A DNA stretch of 64,000 bases from Bradyrhizobium genosp. L. Lineage in GTDB: Bacteria > Pseudomonadota > Alphaproteobacteria > Rhizobiales > Xanthobacteraceae. The position numbers and the translations under genes are program-made. Where the stretch lies: assembly GCF_015624485.1 (NCBI RefSeq), contig NZ_CP061378.1:2604001-2668000 (forward strand), given 5' to 3'. Positions 35,824 through 42,446 of this stretch are shown here, in pieces (the stretch's first letter is position 1; every line of letters begins with the position of its first letter). The notes beneath the pieces were generated by a model. That model made no database searches, had not been told where the DNA came from, and was given only the letters and a program-made list of their open reading frames with translations.

Positions 35824-36210
35824 CTAGTGACGAATGCCTGGTGGCGACGGCCTAAACCCACGATAGACCCAAAGCAGCGCCAGCCACAACGCGAGCAGGG
35901 CAGATGGAGGGCCGAGGGTAATGGCTAAAGCAGTCCACCTTTGATCCGTGTCGGGTATCACCTCAAAGGGCTTTGTGAGGTTAAATGCTGGCTTGGGTAC
36001 ACCTAAGCCCACCTGTTCGTCCGTGAGTTCAACGCCAGTTTTGGGCGTCACCCAGTCGTTTGGCTTTCCGTCATTCAATTGAGCTAGAATCGCGGGGTCA
36101 GTAACGGGCCTAGGGACGTTCCAATAGTGCCAAGCGGCCGGTAGACTTCCGGCCATCCACATCACAGCGATGACAACCCAGAGCCGAAATGCACCGCGGG
36201 TGATGTTCAT
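35824..36210 (-). CDS. Membrane protein co-transcribed with the repressor
   Basis: 128 residues. N-terminal transmembrane helix (LWVVIAVMWMAGSLPAAW), a periplasmic stretch of about 60 residues, then a second helix (LGPPSALLALWLALLWV). It begins 24 bp after the repressor stop on the same strand, so it should be expressed in the lysogen. Candidate lysogenic-conversion or superinfection-exclusion gene; no family recognised with confidence. Confidence 0.7.
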   Translation of the reverse strand: MNITRGAFRLWVVIAVMWMAGSLPAAWHYWNVPRPVTDPAILAQLNDGKPNDWVTPKTGVELTDEQVGLGVPKPAFNLTKPFEVIPDTDQRWTALAITLGPPSALLALWLALLWVYRGFRPSPPGIRH

Positions 36211-36234
36211 TGCTCAAATCTTCGCTGGATGACC

Positions 36235-36642
36235 TTATCCGTCCGTGCCGGTAAGTCCGGTGACGGTTTTAGCGATATCGACAATCTTCTCTCGATCGGC
36301 CATCTCCGCCTGATCCCAGATTGACCATAGAGCGCGCGCGTCTGAAGATCCCTTCAAGACCATCGGATCCCTCATCAAGAGTGACGCGACATCGGTGTTG
36401 TAGGCGTGTGCCAGAGCCTCAAGGACGCCTTGCGTGTAGCCGATCTTCGCTGCTTCCAACCGTTGGATACTGGCGTGCGTATAGCCCTTCGCGAGCCCAT
36501 TCTCGATCAAGAATGCGGCAACGCGTTCTGCGGCCTGCTCCTGGGTCAAGCCTCGGTAATCTCGCCACTCCCTAAAGTAGGTGCGCCTCAGCTTCTTGAA
36601 GCGGGGCGTAACCTTTTTTGGCTGGCCTTTTCCTTTGGGCAT
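36235..36642 (-). CDS. CI-like phage repressor (XRE helix-turn-helix)
   Basis: 135 residues from the ATG of MPKGKGQPKKV. Basic N-terminal arm, then an HTH in the order WRDYRGLTQEQAAERVA, YTHASIQRLEAAK, then a helical tail (VLEALAHAYNTDVASLLM). No RecA-cleavage (S24) domain is present, so induction must work differently from lambda. Divergent from the Cro-like gene with an operator between them. Confidence 0.8.
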   Translation of the reverse strand: MPKGKGQPKKVTPRFKKLRRTYFREWRDYRGLTQEQAAERVAAFLIENGLAKGYTHASIQRLEAAKIGYTQGVLEALAHAYNTDVASLLMRDPMVLKGSSDARALWSIWDQAEMADREKIVDIAKTVTGLTGTDG

Positions 36643-36711
36643 GTACGCAGCATGCACATCCGGGAAAGTACTGTACACGACGCCACACGTACAAAAATTG
36701 CTTGCTCTCAT

Positions 36712-36728
36712 TGTACGTTTAGCGTACA
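36712..36728. promoter_or_regulatory. Repressor operator between cI-like and cro-like genes
   Basis: TGTACGTTTAGCGTACA, extended by one flanking pair to TTGTACG-TTTAG-CGTACAA, a dyad with 7-bp arms. It ends 9 bp before the cro-like ATG. Related copies occur at 35289 and 35333, and weaker half-sites (CTGTACACG, CACGTACAA) lie at 36671-36694 nearer the repressor gene. Confidence 0.8.
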
Positions 36729-36737
36729 ACTGCGGTT

Positions 36738-36950
36738 ATGCATCTCTCTGATTACATGTCGGCCAACCAGCTCGATGACGAGGCCGTCGCCGGGAAGATC
36801 AATCGTTCTCGCGTAACCGTTAGCAGAATTAGACGCAAGAAGGTTCGGCCGGACTGGGCGACAATAGCTGAGATTCGCAGCTTCACTGGCGGTGCCGTCA
36901 CTGCGGATGATTTCGAGATAATTGATTCCTGCGGCGAGGCCTCCGAATGA
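36738..36950 (+). CDS. Cro-like regulator
   Basis: 70 residues. Helix-turn-helix pattern: DEAVAGKINRSRVTVSRIRR, with a following KKVRPDWATIAEIRSFTGG. Small size, position opposite the repressor and the shared operator make it the Cro counterpart and first gene of the right operon. Confidence 0.78.
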   Translation: MHLSDYMSANQLDDEAVAGKINRSRVTVSRIRRKKVRPDWATIAEIRSFTGGAVTADDFEIIDSCGEASE

Positions 36951-36955
36951 CGGAG

Positions 36956-37213
36956 TCAGTTTGCCGCGCCGCAATAGGATCGCGTGTCCCGCGAAAGATC
37001 TATGAGAACCTCCGTCGCCGTTCGTTGAACGTCGCGCGTTATGGTCAGCAAATCTGCGGCAGCGACGAGCGCGGTGAACTGCGGCTCGAGCAATCCTCCT
37101 TTTTTCACCCAATGGAAAATGCGTACAATTCCATTCCCAGCGTCCTCCGTCCGAATAATGTTGACGGTATATTCCGGCATTCCAATAAATTCGGCAGCGA
37201 AAGCTTCCAGCAT
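36956..37213 (-). CDS. Small hypothetical protein, antisense within the early region
   Basis: 85 residues starting MLEAFAAEFIGMPEY behind a strong ribosome-binding site (GGGGGAAG). Good protein-like composition (RTEDAGNGIVRIFHWVKKGG). It runs against the surrounding plus-strand genes. A plus-strand frame over the same DNA is less convincing. Function unknown. Confidence 0.55.
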   Translation of the reverse strand: MLEAFAAEFIGMPEYTVNIIRTEDAGNGIVRIFHWVKKGGLLEPQFTALVAAADLLTITRDVQRTATEVLIDLSRDTRSYCGAAN

Positions 37214-37383
37214 TGCACTTCCCCCGTAACTCCGCTCTACGCGGAATCGGGACAATGCAGCTTAGAAAAGCCTCTGTCATCTTACACTTGCGCTGCACCG
37301 TATTCACACGGGACAACGCTAAACTTCTCGGAAATTGATCTCGATCAATGCGCGCCAAGCTCCGCACTCGCGGAGATTGCGCA

Positions 37384-37590
37384 ATGATCCTCGCGCTCAA
37401 GATCGTTGCAATGTGGACGATGGTCTCTGCGGCCGTAACTCTCGTCATCGGCCCGAGGCTCGCAGCGTTGCGGCATTCTGAGACAGTTCCCGCGCCCGGT
37501 CGAACAGTTCCACCGGAAACGCCATTCCGTCGTTCTGCATCTCCTCTCTCGCCTTCGCGATCATCGCGTCGGCAAGTCGGTCAAGAGTAG
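37384..37590 (+). CDS. Possible small membrane protein
   Basis: 68 residues; GGAG eight bases before ATG, then a hydrophobic helix (MILALKIVAMWTMVSAAVTL). The C-terminal half is Pro/Ser/Arg-rich and overlaps the minus-strand gene at 37445-37720, so it may be read-through rather than selected sequence. Confidence 0.35.
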   Translation: MILALKIVAMWTMVSAAVTLVIGPRLAALRHSETVPAPGRTVPPETPFRRSASPLSPSRSSRRQVGQE

Positions 37591-37720
37591 ACGCCATGAC
37601 CGAGCGCGGAATCACTTTGCAATCGATCAGCGCTGCCAGGATCACGTCAATCGTGTCCTCCGTCGCTTTGTGTCGCGCGTCGGATATCGGCGTTGCGGTT
37701 TGTTTTGTCGCGGTCTGCAT
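37445..37720 (-). CDS. Small helical hypothetical protein
   Basis: 91 residues from MQTATKQTATPIS, chosen because GAG lies about eight bases upstream; an ATG at 37747 would overlap the start of the plus-strand regulator. Helical core: TEDTIDVILAALIDCKVIP, ASTLDRLADAMIAKAREEM. Unknown function. Confidence 0.5.
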   Translation of the reverse strand: MQTATKQTATPISDARHKATEDTIDVILAALIDCKVIPRSVMASTLDRLADAMIAKAREEMQNDGMAFPVELFDRARELSQNAATLRASGR

Positions 37721-37745
37721 TTCGTAAATCTCGGGGTTCTTGAGC

Positions 37746-38144
37746 ATGGCATCACCATCGCAGGCGAGGGCGGCAGACGCAAATTCGAGGACCGCAATGG
37801 ATTGCGGTCGGGGCCGCAATGAGTTGCGGCTAACAGATCGAGTTATGCGCGTGGTGCAAGGACTTTGGCCGCGCAAGACGGCCGCTGAATTATCCGTCAG
37901 AACGGGTGCTCAAGTTAGAGCATGCGAATACTGGTTGGCGCGCAAGACCGAGATGTCGGGCGAAGCCTTGGCTGCGCTTCTGCGCAGTGACGCTGGCCTG
38001 GAAGTTCTCGAGGCAATCATCGGTCAGGCCAAGCCTCGTTGGTGGAAGCAATTCGCCAGAACAATCGAAATTTCACGTGTGCGGAAGGCGCAGGACGAGG
38101 CACGGCTTCGTCTTGAGCGACTTGAACGAGAGTTGGACGTCTAA
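37746..38144 (+). CDS. Phage DNA-binding regulator-like protein
   Basis: 132 residues from the ATG of MASPSQARA. HTH-like region: RVMRVVQGLWPRKTAAELSV followed by ACEYWLARKTEMSGEALAAL, then a coiled-coil tail (KAQDEARLRLERLERELDV). Resembles regulators found early in rhizobial prophages. Target unknown. Confidence 0.65.
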   Translation: MASPSQARAADANSRTAMDCGRGRNELRLTDRVMRVVQGLWPRKTAAELSVRTGAQVRACEYWLARKTEMSGEALAALLRSDAGLEVLEAIIGQAKPRWWKQFARTIEISRVRKAQDEARLRLERLERELDV

Positions 38145-38339
38145 GGCATCACAATAGCGGCACCGCAGCGCATCTGCGGACTATTCGGCAGGGATTCTCA
38201 GGTTTGATCAAAGACCTCGCATATCGAGCTGCTTTGCGGCTCTCGCGGTGGTGTCTGTGGTGGTCCGTCCTTTGGGGGGACGTCGCCGAGAGCGTCCACA
38301 CGGGTCAATCCATTTCAACCATTCGAAAGGAGCGAGACG

Positions 38340-38558
38340 ATGATCTTTGAGCCGATTACAGAACAACAGATCGAACGATTGCGTCTGCTTCAGGAGCAAC
38401 TTTACGGCGGGCAGTGGGCTCAGCCCGTGCCGGCGATCGTGGTGACCGGCTCTGGCTCGATCGTTCCGTCTTCAGCGCCCGTTATCCCGGTCCCCGAGAC
38501 CGAAGAGCAGCGCAATTCCCGTATCTGGGACGCCATTGTCGAGACGAGCAGGAGCTGA
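38340..38558 (+). CDS. Small phage protein upstream of gcrA
   Basis: 72 residues with a clear ribosome-binding site (AAAGGAGCGAGACG before ATG). Begins MIFEPITEQQIERLRLLQEQ, then a Pro/Val/Ser linker and a short C-terminal helix. Function unknown. First gene of the gcrA cluster. The 195 bp before it contain a GATTC (GANTC) site at 38193. Confidence 0.6.
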   Translation: MIFEPITEQQIERLRLLQEQLYGGQWAQPVPAIVVTGSGSIVPSSAPVIPVPETEEQRNSRIWDAIVETSRS

Positions 38559-38561
38559 GCC

Positions 38562-39128
38562 ATGACGCATACGGCAAAAACGCACATCCACGACTCAGAC
38601 CCGCCGCGCGCGGATGCCAACCCGTGGCCTCAGGCTCGCGTCGACCGATTGCTAGCGCTGCACGGTGCGAAGATGTCTTGCATCGAGATAGCCGAAGCGA
38701 TCGGTATCAGCAGAAGCGCCGTGATCGGCAAACTGCGCCGTCTCGGCTTTAGCAAGCCGGCCGTGAGGCTCACTCCGGAGGAGAAAGCCGCTAAGCTATT
38801 GGCGCGCCGCGCAGTCGACGCCAAGAACAAGCGGGAGAAGCGGGCGTCATCCAAGGGTACTCGGATCATCCGCCTGGTCCCGGCCAGTTCGCACAACAAC
38901 AATCTCCGCATACTGCAAACAGTCCAGACCGAGATCGGCGAGTTGCGTTGTGCTCCGGTCGAGCCGCGCAATCTCACGCTTCTCGAACTCGCGGCCGGAG
39001 ACTGCAGGTATCCTTACGGCGACGGCAGGGACATCGTTTTTTGCGGACATCCCATCCGCAAGGGCTCCTATTGCTTGGCCCATGCGGCGCTGGTGTTCGT
39101 CCCGCCGGCCATTCGGAGGGTTGCATGA
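38562..39128 (+). CDS. gcrA: Phage-encoded GcrA cell-cycle regulator
   Basis: 188 residues. GcrA binds sigma-70 and activates promoters carrying CcrM-methylated GANTC sites. Features: N-terminal HTH (WPQARVDRLLALHGAKMSC, IGISRSAVIGKLRRLGF) and the C-terminal sigma-binding/Cys-His domain (TLLELAAGDCRYPYGDGRD, FCGHPIRKGSYCLAHAAL). The linker is basic. Length is close to host GcrA. A prophage copy may tie phage transcription to the host methylation cycle. Overlaps the next gene by ATGA. Confidence 0.88.
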   Translation: MTHTAKTHIHDSDPPRADANPWPQARVDRLLALHGAKMSCIEIAEAIGISRSAVIGKLRRLGFSKPAVRLTPEEKAAKLLARRAVDAKNKREKRASSKGTRIIRLVPASSHNNNLRILQTVQTEIGELRCAPVEPRNLTLLELAAGDCRYPYGDGRDIVFCGHPIRKGSYCLAHAALVFVPPAIRRVA

Positions 39129-39472
39129 GCCGCCCAACCGAATGGCTGGCTAGCGAGACTGAGCTGGCTCGGGCCAACTACCACCTTCCGCCGGCTCAGT
39201 TCCAGCGCATAACCGGTCGCACAAAACAGGCGGCTCGGGCCCACCTCAAATATATCTCGCGCGCCGACGTGCGCGAACGGAAGAACGCACAGAAGGTCGC
39301 GCTCAGGCTTGCAATGAAGCAGTGCCAGCCGACTGCCGCCGTCGCTCCGATTGTCGTACCTGACGAGGTTATAGCAGAGGCCGCGCGTCGAGCTGCGGCA
39401 CCCCGATCCCTCACGGGCATCGTCATGGGTGATCCGCCAATCGGATTTAGCGCACTGGAGCGGCGGTCATGA
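39125..39472 (+). CDS. Phage hypothetical protein
   Basis: 115 residues beginning MSRPTEWLASETELARANYH. A basic, possibly HTH-like first half (FQRITGRTKQAARAHLKYIS) and a conserved-looking tail (IVMGDPPIGFSALERRS). Coupled to gcrA by ATGA. Possibly DNA-binding; unknown. Confidence 0.6.
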   Translation: MSRPTEWLASETELARANYHLPPAQFQRITGRTKQAARAHLKYISRADVRERKNAQKVALRLAMKQCQPTAAVAPIVVPDEVIAEAARRAAAPRSLTGIVMGDPPIGFSALERRS

Positions 39473-39732
39473 CACCCAGCAGAGACCCGATCATCGTCAC
39501 CGATCACGCGGTGCTCCGCTACATGGAGCGCGCCATGGACCTCAACGTAGAGGTTGTGCGCCAGCATATCCTGGCAGTCTGCGCCAACGCAGCGGCGTTT
39601 GGTGCCGTCTGTGTGCGAGCTGAAGGTCTTCGTTTCGAGATCAACGGCAACCGCATTTGCACCGTCACGCCGGATCACACCGAACCAAGCAAGACGGGAC
39701 AAGCTCGGGCTATTCGGAGGGCGCAGGGATGA
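39469..39732 (+). CDS. Small phage protein
   Basis: 87 residues; motif VTDHAVLRYMERAMDLNVEV is seen in many small phage proteins of unknown role. ATGA overlaps at both ends. Confidence 0.6.
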   Translation: MTPSRDPIIVTDHAVLRYMERAMDLNVEVVRQHILAVCANAAAFGAVCVRAEGLRFEINGNRICTVTPDHTEPSKTGQARAIRRAQG

Positions 39733-40124
39733 CTGTGTTTGTGAGCCCGGACCAGCGAACGATAGCGGATCAACGAGTTCGTATTGAGGAGTTGGAAGAA
39801 GAGCTGCGGCAATTGAAGAGCCGTATTGCGCCGCCAGTAACTTTCCCGGGCGCCTGGAATTTGTACCCTTCCCAGCATCGATTGTTGGCGGCCTTTTCCG
39901 CCTCACGAGACGGCTTTCTCTCATCCGACCAAATATACATCGCATTGGGAAGCGAAGCTGAATACGCCGACAATCTGATCAAGGCACAAATCTGCCATTT
40001 GAGGCGTAAGGTCGATCGTCTTGGGATCAAGATCGTCTGTCGCAAAGAGTTAGGATACGAGATGACACCCGACTCGGTTGCATTTGTTCGCAGCGTGTTG
40101 CGTGCGAGGTCGCAGGCGACATGA
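39729..40124 (+). CDS. OmpR-type winged-helix DNA-binding protein
   Basis: 131 residues. A short coiled coil (IADQRVRIEELEEELRQLKS) precedes a winged-helix domain like the C-terminal domain of response regulators (PSQHRLLAAFSASRDGFLSS, NLIKAQICHLRRKVDRLG, IVCRKELGYEM). No receiver domain. Possibly a phage transcription regulator that dimerises through the coiled coil. Confidence 0.7.
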   Translation: MTVFVSPDQRTIADQRVRIEELEEELRQLKSRIAPPVTFPGAWNLYPSQHRLLAAFSASRDGFLSSDQIYIALGSEAEYADNLIKAQICHLRRKVDRLGIKIVCRKELGYEMTPDSVAFVRSVLRARSQAT

Positions 40125-40357
40125 AGCACGAACAGAACATCACGGCTGCGAAGATTGAGCCGATCATTCAACGTCTTACAGAGATACGGCTTGCATGGAA
40201 ATTGCCGCTCAATGACGTCGCCAATCGTTGCGGCGCCGATCTGAACACCTTCAAGCGGTACGAATCCGGACAGACATTTCCCAGCGGGAAGACGCTCGTT
40301 CGGTGGGCAACTGTTCTTGGATACGAACTATCCCTTTGGCCCAAGGCTTCAACATGA
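40121..40357 (+). CDS. XRE-type helix-turn-helix protein
   Basis: 78 residues. HTH in RLAWKLPLNDVANRCGADLN and TFKRYESGQTFPSGKTLVRW, typical of the Cro/C1 family. Coupled by ATGA on both sides. Probably regulates phage genes; target unknown. Confidence 0.72.
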   Translation: MKHEQNITAAKIEPIIQRLTEIRLAWKLPLNDVANRCGADLNTFKRYESGQTFPSGKTLVRWATVLGYELSLWPKAST

Positions 40358-40608
40358 CGTGTCATCGGCGTTCACCAACGAGGTCGGGCTTCAAAGCGAG
40401 TAGAGAGCAACGCAAGGAACTGCTCGCTCTTTGGCTGGCCGGTGACAACAAGGCGGTTGCTGCTATGGAAAGGCAAATAGGAGTGAAGCCTAAGTATACC
40501 TCCAACATGGCAAACGTCATGGGCATCCACAAGAAGGACGGAGTTCGTGTCGACGCTGACGATCCACGCTGGGCGTGGGCTATCGAGCGCGGACCTGTCT
40601 TAGTGTGA
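40354..40608 (+). CDS. Small basic phage protein
   Basis: 84 residues starting MTCHRRSPTRSGFKASREQR; the segment ELLALWLAGDNKAVAAMERQ looks HTH-like. Function unknown. Confidence 0.55.
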   Translation: MTCHRRSPTRSGFKASREQRKELLALWLAGDNKAVAAMERQIGVKPKYTSNMANVMGIHKKDGVRVDADDPRWAWAIERGPVLV

Positions 40609-40692
40609 GATTTGTGCCGTCATCACAAAGTGATGCCGTCCTTAGCGCGGCGTTGCCCCATACTGCGTCAGTCCGTTTCGTAGGAGATAAAG

Positions 40693-41064
40693 GTGAAAAT
40701 CTATCTTGCCGGCCCAATGACAGGTATTCCGCACTTCAACTTTCCTGCATTCAACGCAGCAGCTGCGCTCCTGCGCAATGACGGACACGAGGTGTTCAAT
40801 CCAGCAGAGCGGGACATTGAGCGTCACGACGGTGTCGATATCTCGGCCGACAACCATGCTGGGGATCCAGCCGAAGCGGTCGCAGTTCACGGCTTCTCCC
40901 TTCGTGAAGCCCTAGCGGATGACACTGCGTATATCTGCCGTGAGGCGGACGCCATTGCCATGCTGCCGGGTTGGGAGAATTCCAAAGGGGCTCGTGCCGA
41001 ACACTCTTTGGCATTCGCGCTTGGACACACAATCATCTACCTACGGAGCGGCTTCGATGTCTGA
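40693..41064 (+). CDS. DUF4406 protein (nucleoside 2-deoxyribosyltransferase-like fold)
   Basis: 123 residues from a GTG with site TAGGAGATAAAG. Motifs: MKIYLAGPMTGIPHFNFPAF and the C-terminal ADAIAMLPGWENSKGARAEH with ALGHTIIYL, as in nucleoside deoxyribosyltransferase-like proteins. Likely acts on nucleosides or nucleotides. The next gene also looks like a nucleotide hydrolase, suggesting a small nucleotide-pool module. Confidence 0.78.
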   Translation: MKIYLAGPMTGIPHFNFPAFNAAAALLRNDGHEVFNPAERDIERHDGVDISADNHAGDPAEAVAVHGFSLREALADDTAYICREADAIAMLPGWENSKGARAEHSLAFALGHTIIYLRSGFDV

Positions 41065-41563
41065 GAAGCCCGTGCGAGACATGACGCAGGAAGAGCGGCG
41101 CGAGCTTGTCGTGTGCCTCCGCGAGCAGCGGAGGGCTTCGAATCCAAAGGACGCCTTCGGCATCAAGAAGGCGCCTCTATCGACCGTTCCGAGCCCGGTT
41201 CTTATGGAGCTTGGATGCGCGATGCAGGAAGGCGCATGCAAGTACGGGCGCCACAACTATCGCAGCATTGGTGTTCGCGGCTCTGTTTACTACGACGCGA
41301 CGCTGCGCCACCTCATGTCCTGGTGGGAAGGAGAGGATGTCGACCTGGACTCTGGTCTCTCGCATATTGCCAAGGCCATCGCTTCGCTCGTGGTGCTTCG
41401 CGACGCGATGATGCAGGACAAGTTTACCGACGACCGACCGCCGAAGAGCAAAGCTTGGATCGGAGACCTCAATGCGCGGTCGGAGGCGTTGTTCAACAAG
41501 TATCCAGACCCGGTCAGACCATACACCGAGTTGGATAACTCTTGGATAAAGCCTGCGTCATGA
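41057..41563 (+). CDS. dATP/dGTP diphosphohydrolase-like protein (DUF5664)
   Basis: 168 residues from MSEKPVRDMTQEERREL. Conserved segment: NPKDAFGIKKAPLSTVPSPV, then GACKYGRHNYRSIGVRGSVY and RHLMSWWEGEDVDLDSGLSH with IAKAIASLVVL, the helical MazG-like core of the family. Members are thought to remove dNTPs. No purZ or DNA polymerase for modified bases was found nearby. Confidence 0.72.
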   Translation: MSEKPVRDMTQEERRELVVCLREQRRASNPKDAFGIKKAPLSTVPSPVLMELGCAMQEGACKYGRHNYRSIGVRGSVYYDATLRHLMSWWEGEDVDLDSGLSHIAKAIASLVVLRDAMMQDKFTDDRPPKSKAWIGDLNARSEALFNKYPDPVRPYTELDNSWIKPAS

Positions 41564-41970
41564 TCGTCATCGAACTCGCCGGCATCCCCCAAGGCAAAGG
41601 TCGCCCCCGCTTCATGCGGAAGACGGGACACGCCTATACGCCGGAGAAAACCCGCAACTACGAGACCAATCTGCGTCTTGCCGCACAGGATGCGATGCAC
41701 GGTGCCAATCCGATCGAAGGACCACTAGCGGTGACCGTCCGTGCGTTATTCCCGGTGCCGACGTCCTGGAGCAGGAAGAAGCAGACGGCGGCTCTCGAAG
41801 GCTCTGTGCGGCCCACAGGACGTCCAGATGCTGACAATCTTATGAAGGTGCTGGATGGGCTCAATGAGATCGTCTTCCGGGACGACAAGCAGATCGTGGA
41901 TGGCCGAGTGATCAAGACGTATAGCGCGCGGCCGGCGCTGCGAATTGAGGTTGTGGAGATCTCTGCGTGA
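41560..41970 (+). CDS. rusA: RusA-like Holliday junction resolvase
   Basis: 136 residues. Starts MIVIELAGIPQGKGRPRF. The active-site acidic cluster is in RPDADNLMKVLDGLNEIVF and RDDKQIVDGRVIKTYS. Overlaps the upstream gene by ATGA. Resolves branched DNA made during phage replication and recombination. Confidence 0.9.
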   Translation: MIVIELAGIPQGKGRPRFMRKTGHAYTPEKTRNYETNLRLAAQDAMHGANPIEGPLAVTVRALFPVPTSWSRKKQTAALEGSVRPTGRPDADNLMKVLDGLNEIVFRDDKQIVDGRVIKTYSARPALRIEVVEISA

Positions 41971-42446
41971 AGCGCCCTTGGATGCCGCTCTACATCGCCG
42001 ACTATTTGAAGAAGACAACGCATCTCGGTGCGTTGGAGAGTGGCGCTTACCTGCATCTAATCATGGATTATTGGCAGAACGACGGCCTTCCCAGCGATGA
42101 TCGCCAGCTCGCTAGGATTGCTCGTCTTACGGATCGGGAGTGGAGGAAATTGAAATCGACCCTTCAAGCGTTCTTCTATGACGGATGGAAACACAAGCGC
42201 ATTGACGAGGAGATTCGGCACGCCGCCGATATCTCCGAGAAGCGCAAGAACGCAGTGCTGGAGCGCGAACAAAAACGCCTTCATGAAAGGAACAAACAGG
42301 GATCAAATGATCCATCAATTGATGCATCAAATGATAGATCAAACGGCCCATCTAATGATGACACACTACACACTACACACTTCACAAAGGAAGAACCCAT
42401 CCAGGTTGGAAAGACTCTCTCAACTGAGAGAGGGAGGGTTCAGTGA
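41967..42446 (+). CDS. DUF1376 (YdaU-like) replication protein
   Basis: 159 residues from a GTG. The domain is clear: WMPLYIADYLKKTTHLGALE, SGAYLHLIMDYWQN, LARIARLTDREWRKL. The C-terminal 50 residues are low-complexity (SNDPSIDASNDRSNGPSND). The family is commonly placed in phage replication modules, probably binding origin DNA or loading helicase. Followed at once by a helicase. Confidence 0.82.
   Translation: MKRPWMPLYIADYLKKTTHLGALESGAYLHLIMDYWQNDGLPSDDRQLARIARLTDREWRKLKSTLQAFFYDGWKHKRIDEEIRHAADISEKRKNAVLEREQKRLHERNKQGSNDPSIDASNDRSNGPSNDDTLHTTHFTKEEPIQVGKTLSTERGRVQ

Noticed and set aside
36947..37387. 146-codon plus-strand frame after cro, with ATGA overlap
   Set aside because: Composition is poor, and the opposite strand has a better gene with a strong ribosome-binding site; the ATGA overlap may be chance.
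40693..41563. Z-genome (2-aminoadenine) phage module
   Set aside because: No purZ or matching polymerase in the window; the dNTP hydrolase-like gene alone is not evidence.
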